This document shows, piece after piece, positions 8,763-16,004 of a DNA stretch of 29,559 nt. Positions within the stretch are counted from its first letter, which is position 1. Each line of letters begins with the position of its first letter. This DNA comes from JANNHP01 sp031404455 (GTDB lineage Bacteria > Planctomycetota > JAJSAM01 > JAJVHW01): assembly GCA_031404455.1 (NCBI GenBank), contig JANNHP010000362.1, positions 1 to 29,559 on the forward strand, written 5' to 3'. The notes under the pieces are model-generated. The model ran no database searches. It was not told the origin of the DNA and saw only the letters and a program-made list of their open reading frames with translations. Made by a program: the position numbers and the translations under genes.

Positions 8763-9239
8763 TCATCCCTCGAGCGACGCCTGCAGCATCCATGCGTGCT
8801 TCTCGAACTCGCAGATGACCTGCGTGAGCACGTCCACGGTGTCCGCGTCCTCGTGCTCCTCGGCGACGACGCGCGACGCCTGGACTCCCTGGACGTACTT
8901 CACGATCCGTTCGGCGACGAGCGCCGCGTGTTCCACGTCCTTCGATGTCTCCTGCGGATACTCGGCGAGGCGCGAGGCCTTCGCGACGTGGCGCGCCGTG
9001 CCGTACGCCTTGCCGCCCAGGGTCACCGCGCGCTCGGCGATGGTGTCGTTGTGGGCCGTGATGCCCGCCGCGAACGTGTCGAAGAGAACGTGCAGTCCGG
9101 GGAACCGCGGGCCCTTGATGTTCCCGTGCGCGACCTTGATCTGGAGTTGCAGGTCGAGGCCGTCGGCGAGATTGGCGTTCAGCGCCGCGGCGATGCGCTC
9201 GCGCGCGGCCTCGGGCAGATGACTCGGGCTCTTGAACAT
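8763..9239 (-). CDS. dps: Dps-family ferritin-like DNA-protection protein
   Basis: This 158-residue protein has the usual length of Dps, which forms dodecamers that oxidise and store iron with peroxide and shield DNA. The ferroxidase ligands are visible in order: histidine in VAHGNIKGP, histidine in FPGLHVLFDTF, and the aspartate and glutamate of AHNDTIAERAVTLGG. The usual tryptophan after the first histidine (HWNVKG) is glycine here. The start is the ATG of MFKSPSHL, with GGAGGAAGG nine bases upstream; the frame is open further upstream but without such a ribosome site. It is divergent from the small membrane protein gene at 9509. The palindromic element between them points away from dps. 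Confidence 0.92.
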   Translation of the reverse strand: MFKSPSHLPEAARERIAAALNANLADGLDLQLQIKVAHGNIKGPRFPGLHVLFDTFAAGITAHNDTIAERAVTLGGKAYGTARHVAKASRLAEYPQETSKDVEHAALVAERIVKYVQGVQASRVVAEEHEDADTVDVLTQVICEFEKHAWMLQASLEG

Positions 9240-9362
9240 GCGCACCTTCCTCCGGGCGACTGCGCGGCGGCCCCGCCGCGGACGTCGCGGCGGAATCGAT
9301 CGCGGCATCTCGACAACGCGCACCGGGCCGCGGCCACTCCCGGCTCGTACGCCGCGAGCCGG

Positions 9363-9407
9363 GTCGGGTTCGGCCCCATCGCAGCGCGGCGCGGCGCCTC
9401 GTACCGT
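9363..9407 (+). promoter_or_regulatory. Palindromic activator-type promoter P2 (toward 9509)
   Basis: The element GTCGGGTTCGGCCCCAT is at 9363-9379. A 22-bp gap follows, then TACCGT at 9402-9407, which fits TANNNT. The expected transcript start is near 9414, about 95 bp before the ATG at 9509. The inner spacer is the most divergent of the set (CGG in place of CCA). Confidence 0.68.
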
Positions 9408-9508
9408 GCCCTCGCGCGGCGACGAATTGCGCTGCGCTCACGCGCCGCATCGACGCGCAACCCGGACGCACCGGAGCCGGCTCCGGCCCCCACGCAGGAG
9501 TTCCCGTC

Positions 9509-9826
9509 ATGAACGTCGCGGAGCACTCGGAGCTCTTGACGCGGTTGGCGACCTCGCTCGCCGCCGGCCTCTACGCCTGCGACATGCGCGGCGACGCGAC
9601 GGGCCACGAGATCGACCGGTCCCTCGACAGGACGGGCGAGACGGTCATGGGCGGGGGCAAGGCAATCGAACCGAGTCAGTGTCTCGCTGAACAGCGAAGA
9701 GGAGTAACGACCATGGCGCTCCCCGAAGTGGACCGGCCGTCTCGCGGCGGAATCAAGATCGGCCTCGTTCTCTGGCTCTTGGGCGCTCCGCTCCTCCTGA
9801 TCCTCTTCGGGGTCGTCGCCTGCTGA
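9509..9826 (+). CDS. Small membrane protein (105 residues, or 37 from an internal start)
   Basis: I do not recognise the family. The first ATG has AGGAG six bases upstream and opens a 105-residue frame. An in-frame ATG at 9713 has its own strong site (AGAGGAG) and would give a 37-residue peptide, MALPEVDRPSRGG followed by one long hydrophobic helix ending in VVAC. The stretch between about 9665 and 9712 uses fewer G/C third positions and looks non-coding, so the true product may be the 37-residue peptide, with 9509-9665 being a separate or decayed coding piece. The gene sits downstream of promoter P2, which suggests a stress-induced envelope peptide. Confidence 0.5.
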   Translation: MNVAEHSELLTRLATSLAAGLYACDMRGDATGHEIDRSLDRTGETVMGGGKAIEPSQCLAEQRRGVTTMALPEVDRPSRGGIKIGLVLWLLGAPLLLILFGVVAC

Positions 9827-9872
9827 CATTCGCCCGGGCGCCGGGTCCGCCCGCGGCGAACTCGCCGGCGAG

Positions 9873-9917
9873 GTAGGGTTCCGCCCCATCGCTTGCCGCC
9901 GTCGCGCGAACTAGTGT
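9873..9917 (+). promoter_or_regulatory. Palindromic activator-type promoter P3 (toward the yqjDE-like operon)
   Basis: GTAGGGTTCCGCCCCAT is at 9873-9889, then a 22-bp gap, then TAGTGT at 9912-9917. The expected transcript start is near 9924, about 92 bp before the ATG of the DUF883-like gene. There is no recognisable TTGACA -35; the element occupies that place. Confidence 0.75.
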
Positions 9918-10015
9918 TTCGTGGCGACCGTCCGCGCATCGTGTGTTGCGCGGCCGGTCGCCGGCCGGCGGAACGATTCCACCGGACCGATTTCGGATCA
10001 CGTTGGAGGTGGAGC

Positions 10016-10243
10016 ATGGCAGATCGCATTTCGGGAGTGGGAATGGACGGGCCGCTCGTCGAGGGAGCCCGCTCGGTCGAGGCGGCCGCGGGACGCTTCA
10101 GGGAGAAGATCGTCACCGGCGCGCAGGACAAACTCGAGGTCTCGCGGGACTACGTCACCGAGAACCCGATGAAGTCCGTCCTGGTCGCAGTCGGTGTGGG
10201 AGCCCTCATCGGTTACCTCGTCGGCCGTCGCACCTCCGCCTAG
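10016..10243 (+). CDS. YqjD/ElaB-like (DUF883) membrane-anchored stress protein
   Basis: This 75-residue protein has an amphipathic, charged N-terminal half (VEAAAGRFREKIVTGAQDKL), the motif DYVTENPMKSVLVAVGVGALIGYLVGRR, and a very short tail. That layout and the E-NP-K-S-x-A-x-G-x-G-x-L-G motif are typical of the YqjD/ElaB/DUF883 family, inner-membrane proteins that in Escherichia coli bind ribosomes in stationary phase. The ATG follows GGAGGTGGAG. The next two genes are close behind on the same strand and resemble the yqjE and yqjK positions of the E. coli operon. Promoter P3 lies upstream, which puts the set in the proposed stress regulon. Confidence 0.85.
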   Translation: MADRISGVGMDGPLVEGARSVEAAAGRFREKIVTGAQDKLEVSRDYVTENPMKSVLVAVGVGALIGYLVGRRTSA

Positions 10244-10248
10244 GGCAC

Positions 10249-10710
10249 GTGCCTCGGACAGAGACCCCTCCCCCTGTCGGCGCGGAGCAGCGAGGTATCT
10301 TCGCGCTGCTCCGCGCCCTCGTCGATTCGGGCGTGGACCTCGCCCACAACACGGCGCAGATGGCCGCGTCCGAGGGGCGCGTCGTGCTGCAGCGCGTCAC
10401 GGTGCGCTTCGGTCTCTTCATCGCGGGCCTCTTCGTCGCCGCGATCGGACTGCTCCTCGGCCTCGTGGGCGCTTCGCTCATCCTCGCCCGGCTCGCGGGG
10501 ATCGAAGAGTGGCTGGCGTTCCTCATCGTCGGGGCCGTCACGTTCGCGACGGGAGCGATCTTCGCCGTCCGGTCGATGCGGCGGCTCTCCGCCCCGGACC
10601 TCGCGTTCCCGGCGACGCTCGCCGAGTTCAGGGCCGACATCGAGACGATGCGCAGCGGGCGCGACGGGACGGGCGGGACTGACGACGGGACCGGGGGCGG
10701 GACACCGTGA
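10249..10710 (+). CDS. YqjE-like membrane protein (phage holin/Holin-X superfamily)
   Basis: This protein of about 153 residues starts at a GTG six bases after the stop of the DUF883 gene; the ribosome site is weak, so coupling to the upstream gene is likely. Residues 18-55 form an amphipathic helix, followed by two hydrophobic hairpin helices (GLFIAGLFVAAIGLLLGLVG and WLAFLIVGAVTFATGAIFAV) and a charged C-terminal tail ending in a Gly/Thr/Asp-rich stretch. This is the layout of YqjE/Holin-X proteins, which despite the name are found on chromosomes next to yqjD and have no shown lytic role. The stop overlaps the next gene's start as GTGA. Confidence 0.75.
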   Translation: MPRTETPPPVGAEQRGIFALLRALVDSGVDLAHNTAQMAASEGRVVLQRVTVRFGLFIAGLFVAAIGLLLGLVGASLILARLAGIEEWLAFLIVGAVTFATGAIFAVRSMRRLSAPDLAFPATLAEFRADIETMRSGRDGTGGTDDGTGGGTP

Positions 10711-11156
10711 AGTTCGAGACCGACTGGCAGAAGGAGTGGGAGGTGCTGCGCGCCGAGCGCGACGTCGCGCGGCGGCAGTGGCGCAGCGCCGCCGACGGAC
10801 TCGCCGCGCGGGCGCGCGATCCGTTCGGTCTCCGCAGCCTGGTCCAGGACCACCCCGTCGCCGCGACCGGGATCGGCGCCGCGCTGGGCGCCGTCTTCGT
10901 CAAGCTGTTCCTCGGTCGCAAGGGCGCGCGCAAGGGAGGCGCACCGCGCGGAGACGGGGTTTCCGGTCCCGATGCGGACGGCCGACCGCCGCCCCGCTGG
11001 TCGACGGTCCTTCGCGAAGTCGCGCTGAGCATTGCGGTGCCGTGGCTCATCCGCACGCTGAGGGAGAAGTTCGGTTTCGACATCGAACCGGCCGTCGCGC
11101 CGGAACCGGATCGTCCGCAGCCGGCCGCCGCGAAGGAAGAGACCGAGAGGGTGTGA
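10707..11156 (+). CDS. Third gene of the yqj-like operon, membrane-associated protein of unknown function
   Basis: This 149-residue protein begins at a GTG overlapping the stop of the YqjE-like gene. The N-terminal 50 residues are helical and charged (WQKEWEVLRAERDVARRQW). A DHPVAATGIGAALGAVFVKLFL segment resembles the short membrane anchor of YqjD. After a low-complexity Gly/Pro/Arg linker comes a second helix, WSTVLREVALSIAVPWLIRT, and a proline/alanine tail. It occupies the position of yqjK but I see no clear similarity to that family. The operon overlaps suggest the three products work together at the membrane. It converges on the Lon-like gene 14 bp further on. Confidence 0.72.
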   Translation: MKFETDWQKEWEVLRAERDVARRQWRSAADGLAARARDPFGLRSLVQDHPVAATGIGAALGAVFVKLFLGRKGARKGGAPRGDGVSGPDADGRPPPRWSTVLREVALSIAVPWLIRTLREKFGFDIEPAVAPEPDRPQPAAAKEETERV

Positions 11157-11170
11157 AGCTGACGTCCCGG

Positions 11171-13225
11171 TCAGACGCGCCTCGCAGGCCTGCGGACCGT
11201 CTCCTCCCAGAGCTCGGTCGAGCCGGCGACCGCCAGTTCGAGGACGCTTCCCGGCACGTACGTTCCGTCCGCTCGCGGGGGTGACGCCGCGATGCCGGTC
11301 ATGAGCGTCAAGAGCTCGTAGATCGTGCTCACCGCGAACACCTGGAACCTCCCGCGAGCGCAGGCGCGAACGACGTCGTCGCGGAGCATCAGGTCGCCGG
11401 CGTTGGCGCGAGGGATGACGACGCCCTGCTTCCCGTCGAGGCCGAGGAGTTCGCACACGTCGAAGAAGCCCTCGATCTTCTCGTCCACGCAGCCGACGGA
11501 CTGCACGTGGCCGAGCTGGTCGATGGCCCCGGTGGCGGCGAGGCACTGCCGGATCGGGACCCGGGCGAGCGCGCTCAGCAGACAGCAGAGCTGAGCGGCC
11601 GACGACGAGTCCCCGTCGACGCGCCCGTAGGTCTGCTCGGAGGCGAGCGACGCCGTGAACGCCAGCGGATGGTCCGTCTCGAGGAGCCGCCGCAGGAGAC
11701 CCTGGAAGATCTGGAATCCCTTCGTGTGGATCGAACCGGACAACTCGGCGCGGGACTCGATGTCGAAGATGCCCTCCCGCCCCGCGCCCACGCTGGCCGT
11801 GATCCGCGCGGGGAAGCCGTACGTGATCGGCCCGGCGTGGATGACCGAGAGACCGTTCACCTGGCCGACGACCTCGCCCGTCACCTCGATGAGCGTGGCG
11901 CCCTCCTCGACGAACTCGAGGAAGCGCCGCGCGTCGAGACTCCCCCGCTCTTTCGTGCGCTGCACCGCTGCGTGCACGTGGACTGCGCCGACGGCCGGAC
12001 GCCGGGCCTCGCGCGCCACGTAGTCCGCTTCCCGGGCGACGTCGGCGATCCGCCCCATGCGCGCGGTGATCCTTCCGGCGCGGCCTGCAATGCGCGCACC
12101 TTGCTCGATGAGCGCCGCAACCGCCGTCCGATGGAATGGGAGCCGGCTCTCCGCGCGCGCGAGGTCCGCGAGCATCGCCGTGTACATCCTGAATCCGGCT
12201 GCGTCGCGCGCCATGTCGCGATCGATGTCGGCGAGGACCTTGAAGTGGTGCGCGAACTCGGGCCCCTTGTCGTCGAGGGCCCGGTAGTCGGTGCGGTCCC
12301 CGATCAGGATCACGCGGATGCGCACCGGGATCGGTTCGGGCCGCAGCGCGGCGCTGCGGTCCTGCAGCGAGAGTTCGACCGTTCCCCTGCGCAGGGTGGA
12401 CAGCAGCGCCTGCCAGGAGGAGGACGAGGCGATGCGGGATGCGTCGAGGACGATGTATCCACCGTCGGCCTGGACGAATGCGCCCGGGCGGATCCGCGCG
12501 TGATCGTCGTCCTTGCCCGCGTCCCCGGTGAAGGTGCCGAGCAGCTTCGCGGGCGACGGGTCCTCCTCCACGACCACGGGGCGCTTGCCTGCCCGGCTCT
12601 CGCGGCAGACGACCACGTTCACGCCGTAGAGCGCGACGGGATCGCCCGACGCCCCGGGGCCGCTGGCGAAGCGGCGCTCGACGGCATCCACGACGACGGC
12701 GTCGAGGTGCGAGAGGGCATCGGCGTCGGCGAACCGGGCGCGGATCGGCCGGGCCCGCTTCTCGATCGACTCCCGGACCTCGAGCCGGCGCGCGCGCGTA
12801 GCGGCGCCGCCACGGAGCGTGTTCGAGTCGCGGATGAACACGGCGAGACGGCGCACGCTCTCGGCGAACGCTCGTCCCGTCCCCTGCCTGAGCGCGAGGA
12901 GCCGCGGGCGGTGCGGCTCCTTCATGTTGCGAACGTACGCGCGGTCGGGTGCCGGGGCCGGTGGCGGCTGCATCCGGGACAGCGCTTCCAACGTCAGCGC
13001 CTTGCGGCGCGTGTCGATCAGACCGCGCACGAACGCGTGCTGGTCGGCCGCGTCGGAGCGGATTGCGAAGCGAAGAGCCTCCCACGCCGGTCCCTCGTCC
13101 ATCCCGCACGATGACGGCTCGATGCCGGCAGTCGTCGAGAACGGGAGCCCTGCCGGATCGCACCTCCAGCGGAGCATCCGGACGGGCAGCGGTTCAGACT
13201 CCGCCTGCCCCTTCGCCGGGCGCAC
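11171..13225 (-). CDS. Lon-like serine-lysine protease with AAA_32-type N-terminus and eroded Walker A
   Basis: The protein belongs to the Lon-like family with the AAA_32 layout. Near its start RWRCDPAGLPFSTTA matches that family. The C-terminal proteolytic domain has the catalytic serine in GRVDGDSSSAAQL and the lysine in GCVDEKIEGFF. Where relatives carry a P-loop of the form GPxGTGR, this protein reads FVRGLIDTRRKALTLEAL, with no glycine-rich loop and no GK[ST]. The Walker B region GGYIVLDASRI is still recognisable. It may therefore degrade substrates without ATP, as LonC-type proteases do; this is inference. The start is uncertain: I chose a GTG at 13225 just before the conserved N-terminus. 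The frame stays open to 13420 through an arginine-rich stretch, and the next internal ATG is at 13177. Confidence 0.85.
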   Translation of the reverse strand: MRPAKGQAESEPLPVRMLRWRCDPAGLPFSTTAGIEPSSCGMDEGPAWEALRFAIRSDAADQHAFVRGLIDTRRKALTLEALSRMQPPPAPAPDRAYVRNMKEPHRPRLLALRQGTGRAFAESVRRLAVFIRDSNTLRGGAATRARRLEVRESIEKRARPIRARFADADALSHLDAVVVDAVERRFASGPGASGDPVALYGVNVVVCRESRAGKRPVVVEEDPSPAKLLGTFTGDAGKDDDHARIRPGAFVQADGGYIVLDASRIASSSSWQALLSTLRRGTVELSLQDRSAALRPEPIPVRIRVILIGDRTDYRALDDKGPEFAHHFKVLADIDRDMARDAAGFRMYTAMLADLARAESRLPFHRTAVAALIEQGARIAGRAGRITARMGRIADVAREADYVAREARRPAVGAVHVHAAVQRTKERGSLDARRFLEFVEEGATLIEVTGEVVGQVNGLSVIHAGPITYGFPARITASVGAGREGIFDIESRAELSGSIHTKGFQIFQGLLRRLLETDHPLAFTASLASEQTYGRVDGDSSSAAQLCCLLSALARVPIRQCLAATGAIDQLGHVQSVGCVDEKIEGFFDVCELLGLDGKQGVVIPRANAGDLMLRDDVVRACARGRFQVFAVSTIYELLTLMTGIAASPPRADGTYVPGSVLELAVAGSTELWEETVRRPARRV

Positions 13226-13854
13226 GCGCCTTGCGCGCGCCGCCCGGATCGGTTCCGCCCACAGCGGGCGAGAGTCGCGCAGCGCGAGCGCGGAACGGGA
13301 GTCCGATCGCCGCACTTTCGCGATCTTCGGTCTGACTGCGCGCGCGCCGGCGCGTCGAGCCGGTTCGCTGCCGGACCGAACGGAGTCGGAAGTTCCCTGT
13401 GCCCGCGCCGCGTGTCGCAACCGAAGTCAGACCGGCTGCTTTCGCGTCCGCCCGGCCCGGTCGCGCGCGCCGAACTTCCGCGAAGCGCGCAGCGGCGAAG
13501 ATCGGGGAAGAGCCGGCACCGGCCGTCCGGCCCTCAGCACTGCCGCTACGGCCGATCGAGGTTCGCCCGCGGCGGCGCCGGCGTCGTCCGTTTCGCCGGA
13601 CGACGCGATCGATCGGTGCAGGCGCAGCGGATTCATGATTCCCCTTTTCAAACGAATGCGGCGCGCGAGGGCTTCCAGCAATTCGCAGCGCACGGTCTCT
13701 CGAGGTGCGCCGCGGTTGCGGACCCGGCAATCCCCGGTCGCGCGCCACCGTTGATCCAGTGCGCCGCGAAGTGTCCGGCGGCGCGGCAGCGCGAGTGAAT
13801 CTCGTCACTCGGCTCCCGAACGGGCACAGGTCATCGACGAGGAGTGAGACAACG
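13226..13854. other. Mostly non-coding stretch upstream of the Lon-like and hydrophilin genes
   Basis: Apart from a possible 69-residue gene at 13427-13636 I see no protein-like frame here; open frames on both strands are arginine/serine-rich and read as antisense noise. No copy of the palindromic element is present, and I see no clear promoter or terminator. Confidence 0.5.
13427..13636 (-). CDS. Possible small protein of unknown function (69 residues)
   Basis: The frame starts at an ATG with a good ribosome site (AAAAGGGGAATC directly upstream) and encodes MNPLRLHRSIASSGETDD followed by an alanine/arginine/proline-rich, strongly basic tail. There is no recognisable domain, membrane segment or cysteine motif. 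The ribosome site is the only positive evidence; composition is close to that of non-coding frames in this GC-rich DNA. It is read in the same direction as the Lon-like gene and about 200 bp upstream of it. Confidence 0.3.
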   Translation of the reverse strand: MNPLRLHRSIASSGETDDAGAAAGEPRSAVAAVLRAGRPVPALPRSSPLRASRKFGARDRAGRTRKQPV

Positions 13855-14529
13855 ATGTCGGATCCCAATCGCAGCCAGGGTGACGAACGGAAGAAGCCGG
13901 ATGCCGGCCAGAGCGGACAGCGCGGCGGCGCGCGTCAGCCGGACTCGGGTGCCGGTGGTCAGCGGAACATGAAGGACGATGCGTCGGGCTCCTCCGACGG
14001 AAGCTCGCGAGACACGAAGCGCGACTCGGAGCGTGACGGCGGCAGGTCCGGCCCCGGTCAGAGCGGTTCCGGCGTCAGCCGCGGCGGCCAGGATCCCAAG
14101 TCAGACCCGAGCGCTCGCGAGGGACGAAGCGGCTCGGGCACGTCCGGAGGCGATCGTGGAACGTCCGGAGGCGATCGTGGCACGTCCGGAGGCACGCAGG
14201 ACAAGGGCGCGCAAGGCGGCCGGCCCGGCAGCGGCGATCGCAGCCCCACGGGCGGCTCGCGCGACTCGGGCGCTCAGAGCGGCGACAGCGGCAAGCAGAG
14301 GGGCCGCGGCAGCGAGAGCGGCACGGACACGGGCGAAGAGCGTTCGTCCGACAGCGGGTCGGCGGGCGGCAGCCGGGGCGATCGCAGTCCGAGCGGACGC
14401 GGAACCAGCGGGAACGATGACGAACGCGGTCAGCGCAGTTCCGGCACGAAGCCGGGCGCCGACAGCGGGGACTCCTCCGGTGGCTCCGACGACGACGAAG
14501 AGTTCGGACCGGGTTCCACGAAGCGCTAG
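13855..14529 (+). CDS. Hydrophilin-like, glycine/serine/aspartate-rich disordered protein
   Basis: This 224-residue protein is almost entirely Gly, Ser, Asp, Arg, Gln, Pro and Lys, with no hydrophobic core, no cysteine and no signal peptide. It starts at an ATG behind GAGGAG. The middle contains near-perfect seven-residue repeats (TSGGDRG) encoded by tandem 21-bp units, and the end is acidic (GGSDDDEEFGPGSTKR). High glycine and hydrophilicity are the defining traits of hydrophilins and LEA-like desiccation and osmotic-stress proteins, so a cytoplasmic protectant role is likely but unproven. A second, proline-richer protein of the same style lies at 19050-19493. No palindromic element precedes either of them. 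Confidence 0.8.
   Translation: MSDPNRSQGDERKKPDAGQSGQRGGARQPDSGAGGQRNMKDDASGSSDGSSRDTKRDSERDGGRSGPGQSGSGVSRGGQDPKSDPSAREGRSGSGTSGGDRGTSGGDRGTSGGTQDKGAQGGRPGSGDRSPTGGSRDSGAQSGDSGKQRGRGSESGTDTGEERSSDSGSAGGSRGDRSPSGRGTSGNDDERGQRSSGTKPGADSGDSSGGSDDDEEFGPGSTKR
14140..14193. repeat. Tandem 21-bp repeat inside the hydrophilin-like gene
   Basis: Two complete units (14140-14160 and 14161-14181) beginning ACGTCCGGAGGCGATCGTGG are followed by a 12-bp partial third unit. They are in frame and encode TSGGDRG. Near-identity at the DNA level suggests recent duplication. Confidence 0.9.
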
Positions 14530-14789
14530 TCGTTCGGTCGATCCTGCGCCGAGTTTTCGGTATCCGCGTGATCCGCGCGATTCCGGGCCTCGGCGCTCCT
14601 GCGCCCGGACCCGACGGATCAGCGCACTGAACGCGCACGGCGTCCTTCGCGCCTCGTTTGCGGCATTTCGGCGCTCTCGATCTCGCGCACTGAACGAGCC
14701 GCTCGGGCGTCCCGCGCCGCAATGTCAGGCAGTGCGTCCGCGTTCCATTCGCGGCGTCTCGCCATCACGCGACGTCGAGGAGAAGACCC

Positions 14790-15272
14790 ATGAAGAACAT
14801 CGCCATCGCTGCAGCGTGCCTCTGCATGGCCGCCGGGTGCCGGACGCACGACGATCCGAAACCGCAGACCGGGTACGTCGCAACGAACCACGAGTTGCCG
14901 CGCGCGGCGACCACCACGGACGACCACGTTCGCCCGAGCTCGGACGACGCGGTCGCGACGACGCCGGCGATGTCCGGCGCGAACAACACTTCGGAGAACG
15001 TCCGCGACCGCGACGGCGTGCTCCCGACGCCGTTCGATCAGGGTTCCGAAGCGGCCGACATCGAACGGACCACGACGATCCGCAAGCGGATCATGGAATC
15101 CGATCTCTCGATCACCGCGCAGAACGTGAAGGTGATCACGGCGCTCGGCCGAGTCACGCTGCGCGGCCCGGTGAAGTCGTACGCCGAGAAGGAGACCATC
15201 GGCCGGATCGCCCGGGACGTCGCGGGCGAGTTCAACGTCGACGATCTGCTCGAGGTCATCGCGGCCCGATGA
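14790..15272 (+). CDS. BON-domain lipoprotein
   Basis: This 160-residue protein has a lipoprotein signal peptide with lipobox LCMAAGC (lipidated cysteine at residue 17 or so) and a hydrophilic linker. A C-terminal BON domain starts near ERTTTIRKRIMESDLSITAQN and runs through VKVITALGRVTLRGPVKSYAEKETIGRIA. BON domains bind phospholipid or peptidoglycan, and family members such as OsmY and DolP help keep the envelope intact under osmotic stress. The ATG follows CGAGGAGAAG. It stands alone, 260 bp after the hydrophilin-like gene, with no palindromic element upstream. A short GC hairpin lies just after the stop. Confidence 0.88.
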   Translation: MKNIAIAAACLCMAAGCRTHDDPKPQTGYVATNHELPRAATTTDDHVRPSSDDAVATTPAMSGANNTSENVRDRDGVLPTPFDQGSEAADIERTTTIRKRIMESDLSITAQNVKVITALGRVTLRGPVKSYAEKETIGRIARDVAGEFNVDDLLEVIAAR

Positions 15273-15291
15273 CGCGGACTTCCGCGCGATC

Positions 15292-15308
15292 CGGAGCGTC
15301 ACGCTCCG
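15292..15308 (+). terminator. Weak hairpin after the BON-domain gene
   Basis: CGGAGCG-TCA-CGCTCCG forms a 7-bp stem with a 3-base loop 20 bp after the stop codon. There is no T-rich tract, so intrinsic termination is uncertain. Confidence 0.4.
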
Positions 15309-15419
15309 CGCGCTGAGCGTGCGCGGCCGGGACGGGTCTCGTCATCCCGTCATCCAACGACAAGAGCGGCGTCGGTTGCGCACGACGGACGCCGCTCCGA
15401 GTTCGAGACCGGCCGGGAA

Positions 15420-15554
15420 CTACGCCGACTTGACGCCCACTTCGCCCGCGTGGGCGATGCTCTCGGCGTTGCACTCCTTGAAGATCGTCTCCGCGCGCGA
15501 GACCTCGTCGCGGCTCTGCGAGTGCACGGAGATGAGGAGGTTGCCGGTCCGGAT
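15420..15554 (-). pseudogene. C-terminal remnant of a stress protein related to the YflT/17M group
   Basis: On the minus strand an open stretch of 44 codons with no start encodes GNLLISVHSQSRDEVSRAET and then IFKECNAESIAHAGEVGVKSA before a TAG. This is the alpha-beta C-terminal piece that follows the glycine zipper in many small stress proteins, and it parallels the GDILVAAEIEAGGDV segment of the intact gene at 8163-8684. Directly upstream in the same frame is another TAG (15555-15557), preceded by an open frame to 15899. That frame encodes one hydrophobic helix (VLLDLGAAAMGTALIVSILV) and not the expected YflT domain. I read the whole as a decayed gene, perhaps joined to unrelated sequence, rather than a stop-codon readthrough gene. 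Confidence 0.55.
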
Positions 15555-15751
15555 CTACGCATCGCGCGGCGGACCTGCTCCCTCGCGCTGCCGGTCGCGC
15601 ACGAGAATGCTCACGATGAGCGCTGTTCCCATCGCGGCGGCGCCGAGGTCGAGCAGCACCGGGAGACCGGGACACCCGAGGATCTCGAAGGAGCTCTGAA
15701 CCCGCTCGACTCCCGATCGCCGCGCGACGAGAACGGTCGCCCCGGACTTCG

Positions 15752-15795
15752 GTCGGGTTCCACCCCATGGAGTCCGCGAGCGCTCGGAATAGCGT
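15752..15795 (+). promoter_or_regulatory. Palindromic activator-type promoter P4 (toward the di-heme cytochrome)
   Basis: GTCGGGTTCCACCCCAT is at 15752-15768, then a 21-bp gap, then TAGCGT at 15790-15795. The predicted transcript start near 15802 leaves a long leader of about 200 bases before the cytochrome ATG at 16005. I see no gene or obvious riboswitch in that leader. Confidence 0.72.
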
Positions 15796-16004
15796 GAGGA
15801 TCGGTCCCCGCGAACGAGGCGGATCTCCGATCGGCCGATCGACGCCGTGCCCGGCGCGCGGTCGAGTTCGAGCATCCGGACCGGCGGTTCGACGAACACG
15901 ACGCCCGGCGGCCGGGTCGATCACTTCAAGACGGCGGTGTCGAGGCCGGCGGGGCGAAATCCGGACCGGGCGAACGCAGCGAAATGAGATGAGGAGGTTC
16001 TCGC

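Noticed and set aside
10206..13163. A 985-codon minus-strand open frame across the yqj operon and the Lon-like gene
   Set aside because: It is an alternate-frame shadow made of Arg/Pro/Gly and conflicts with three well-supported genes.
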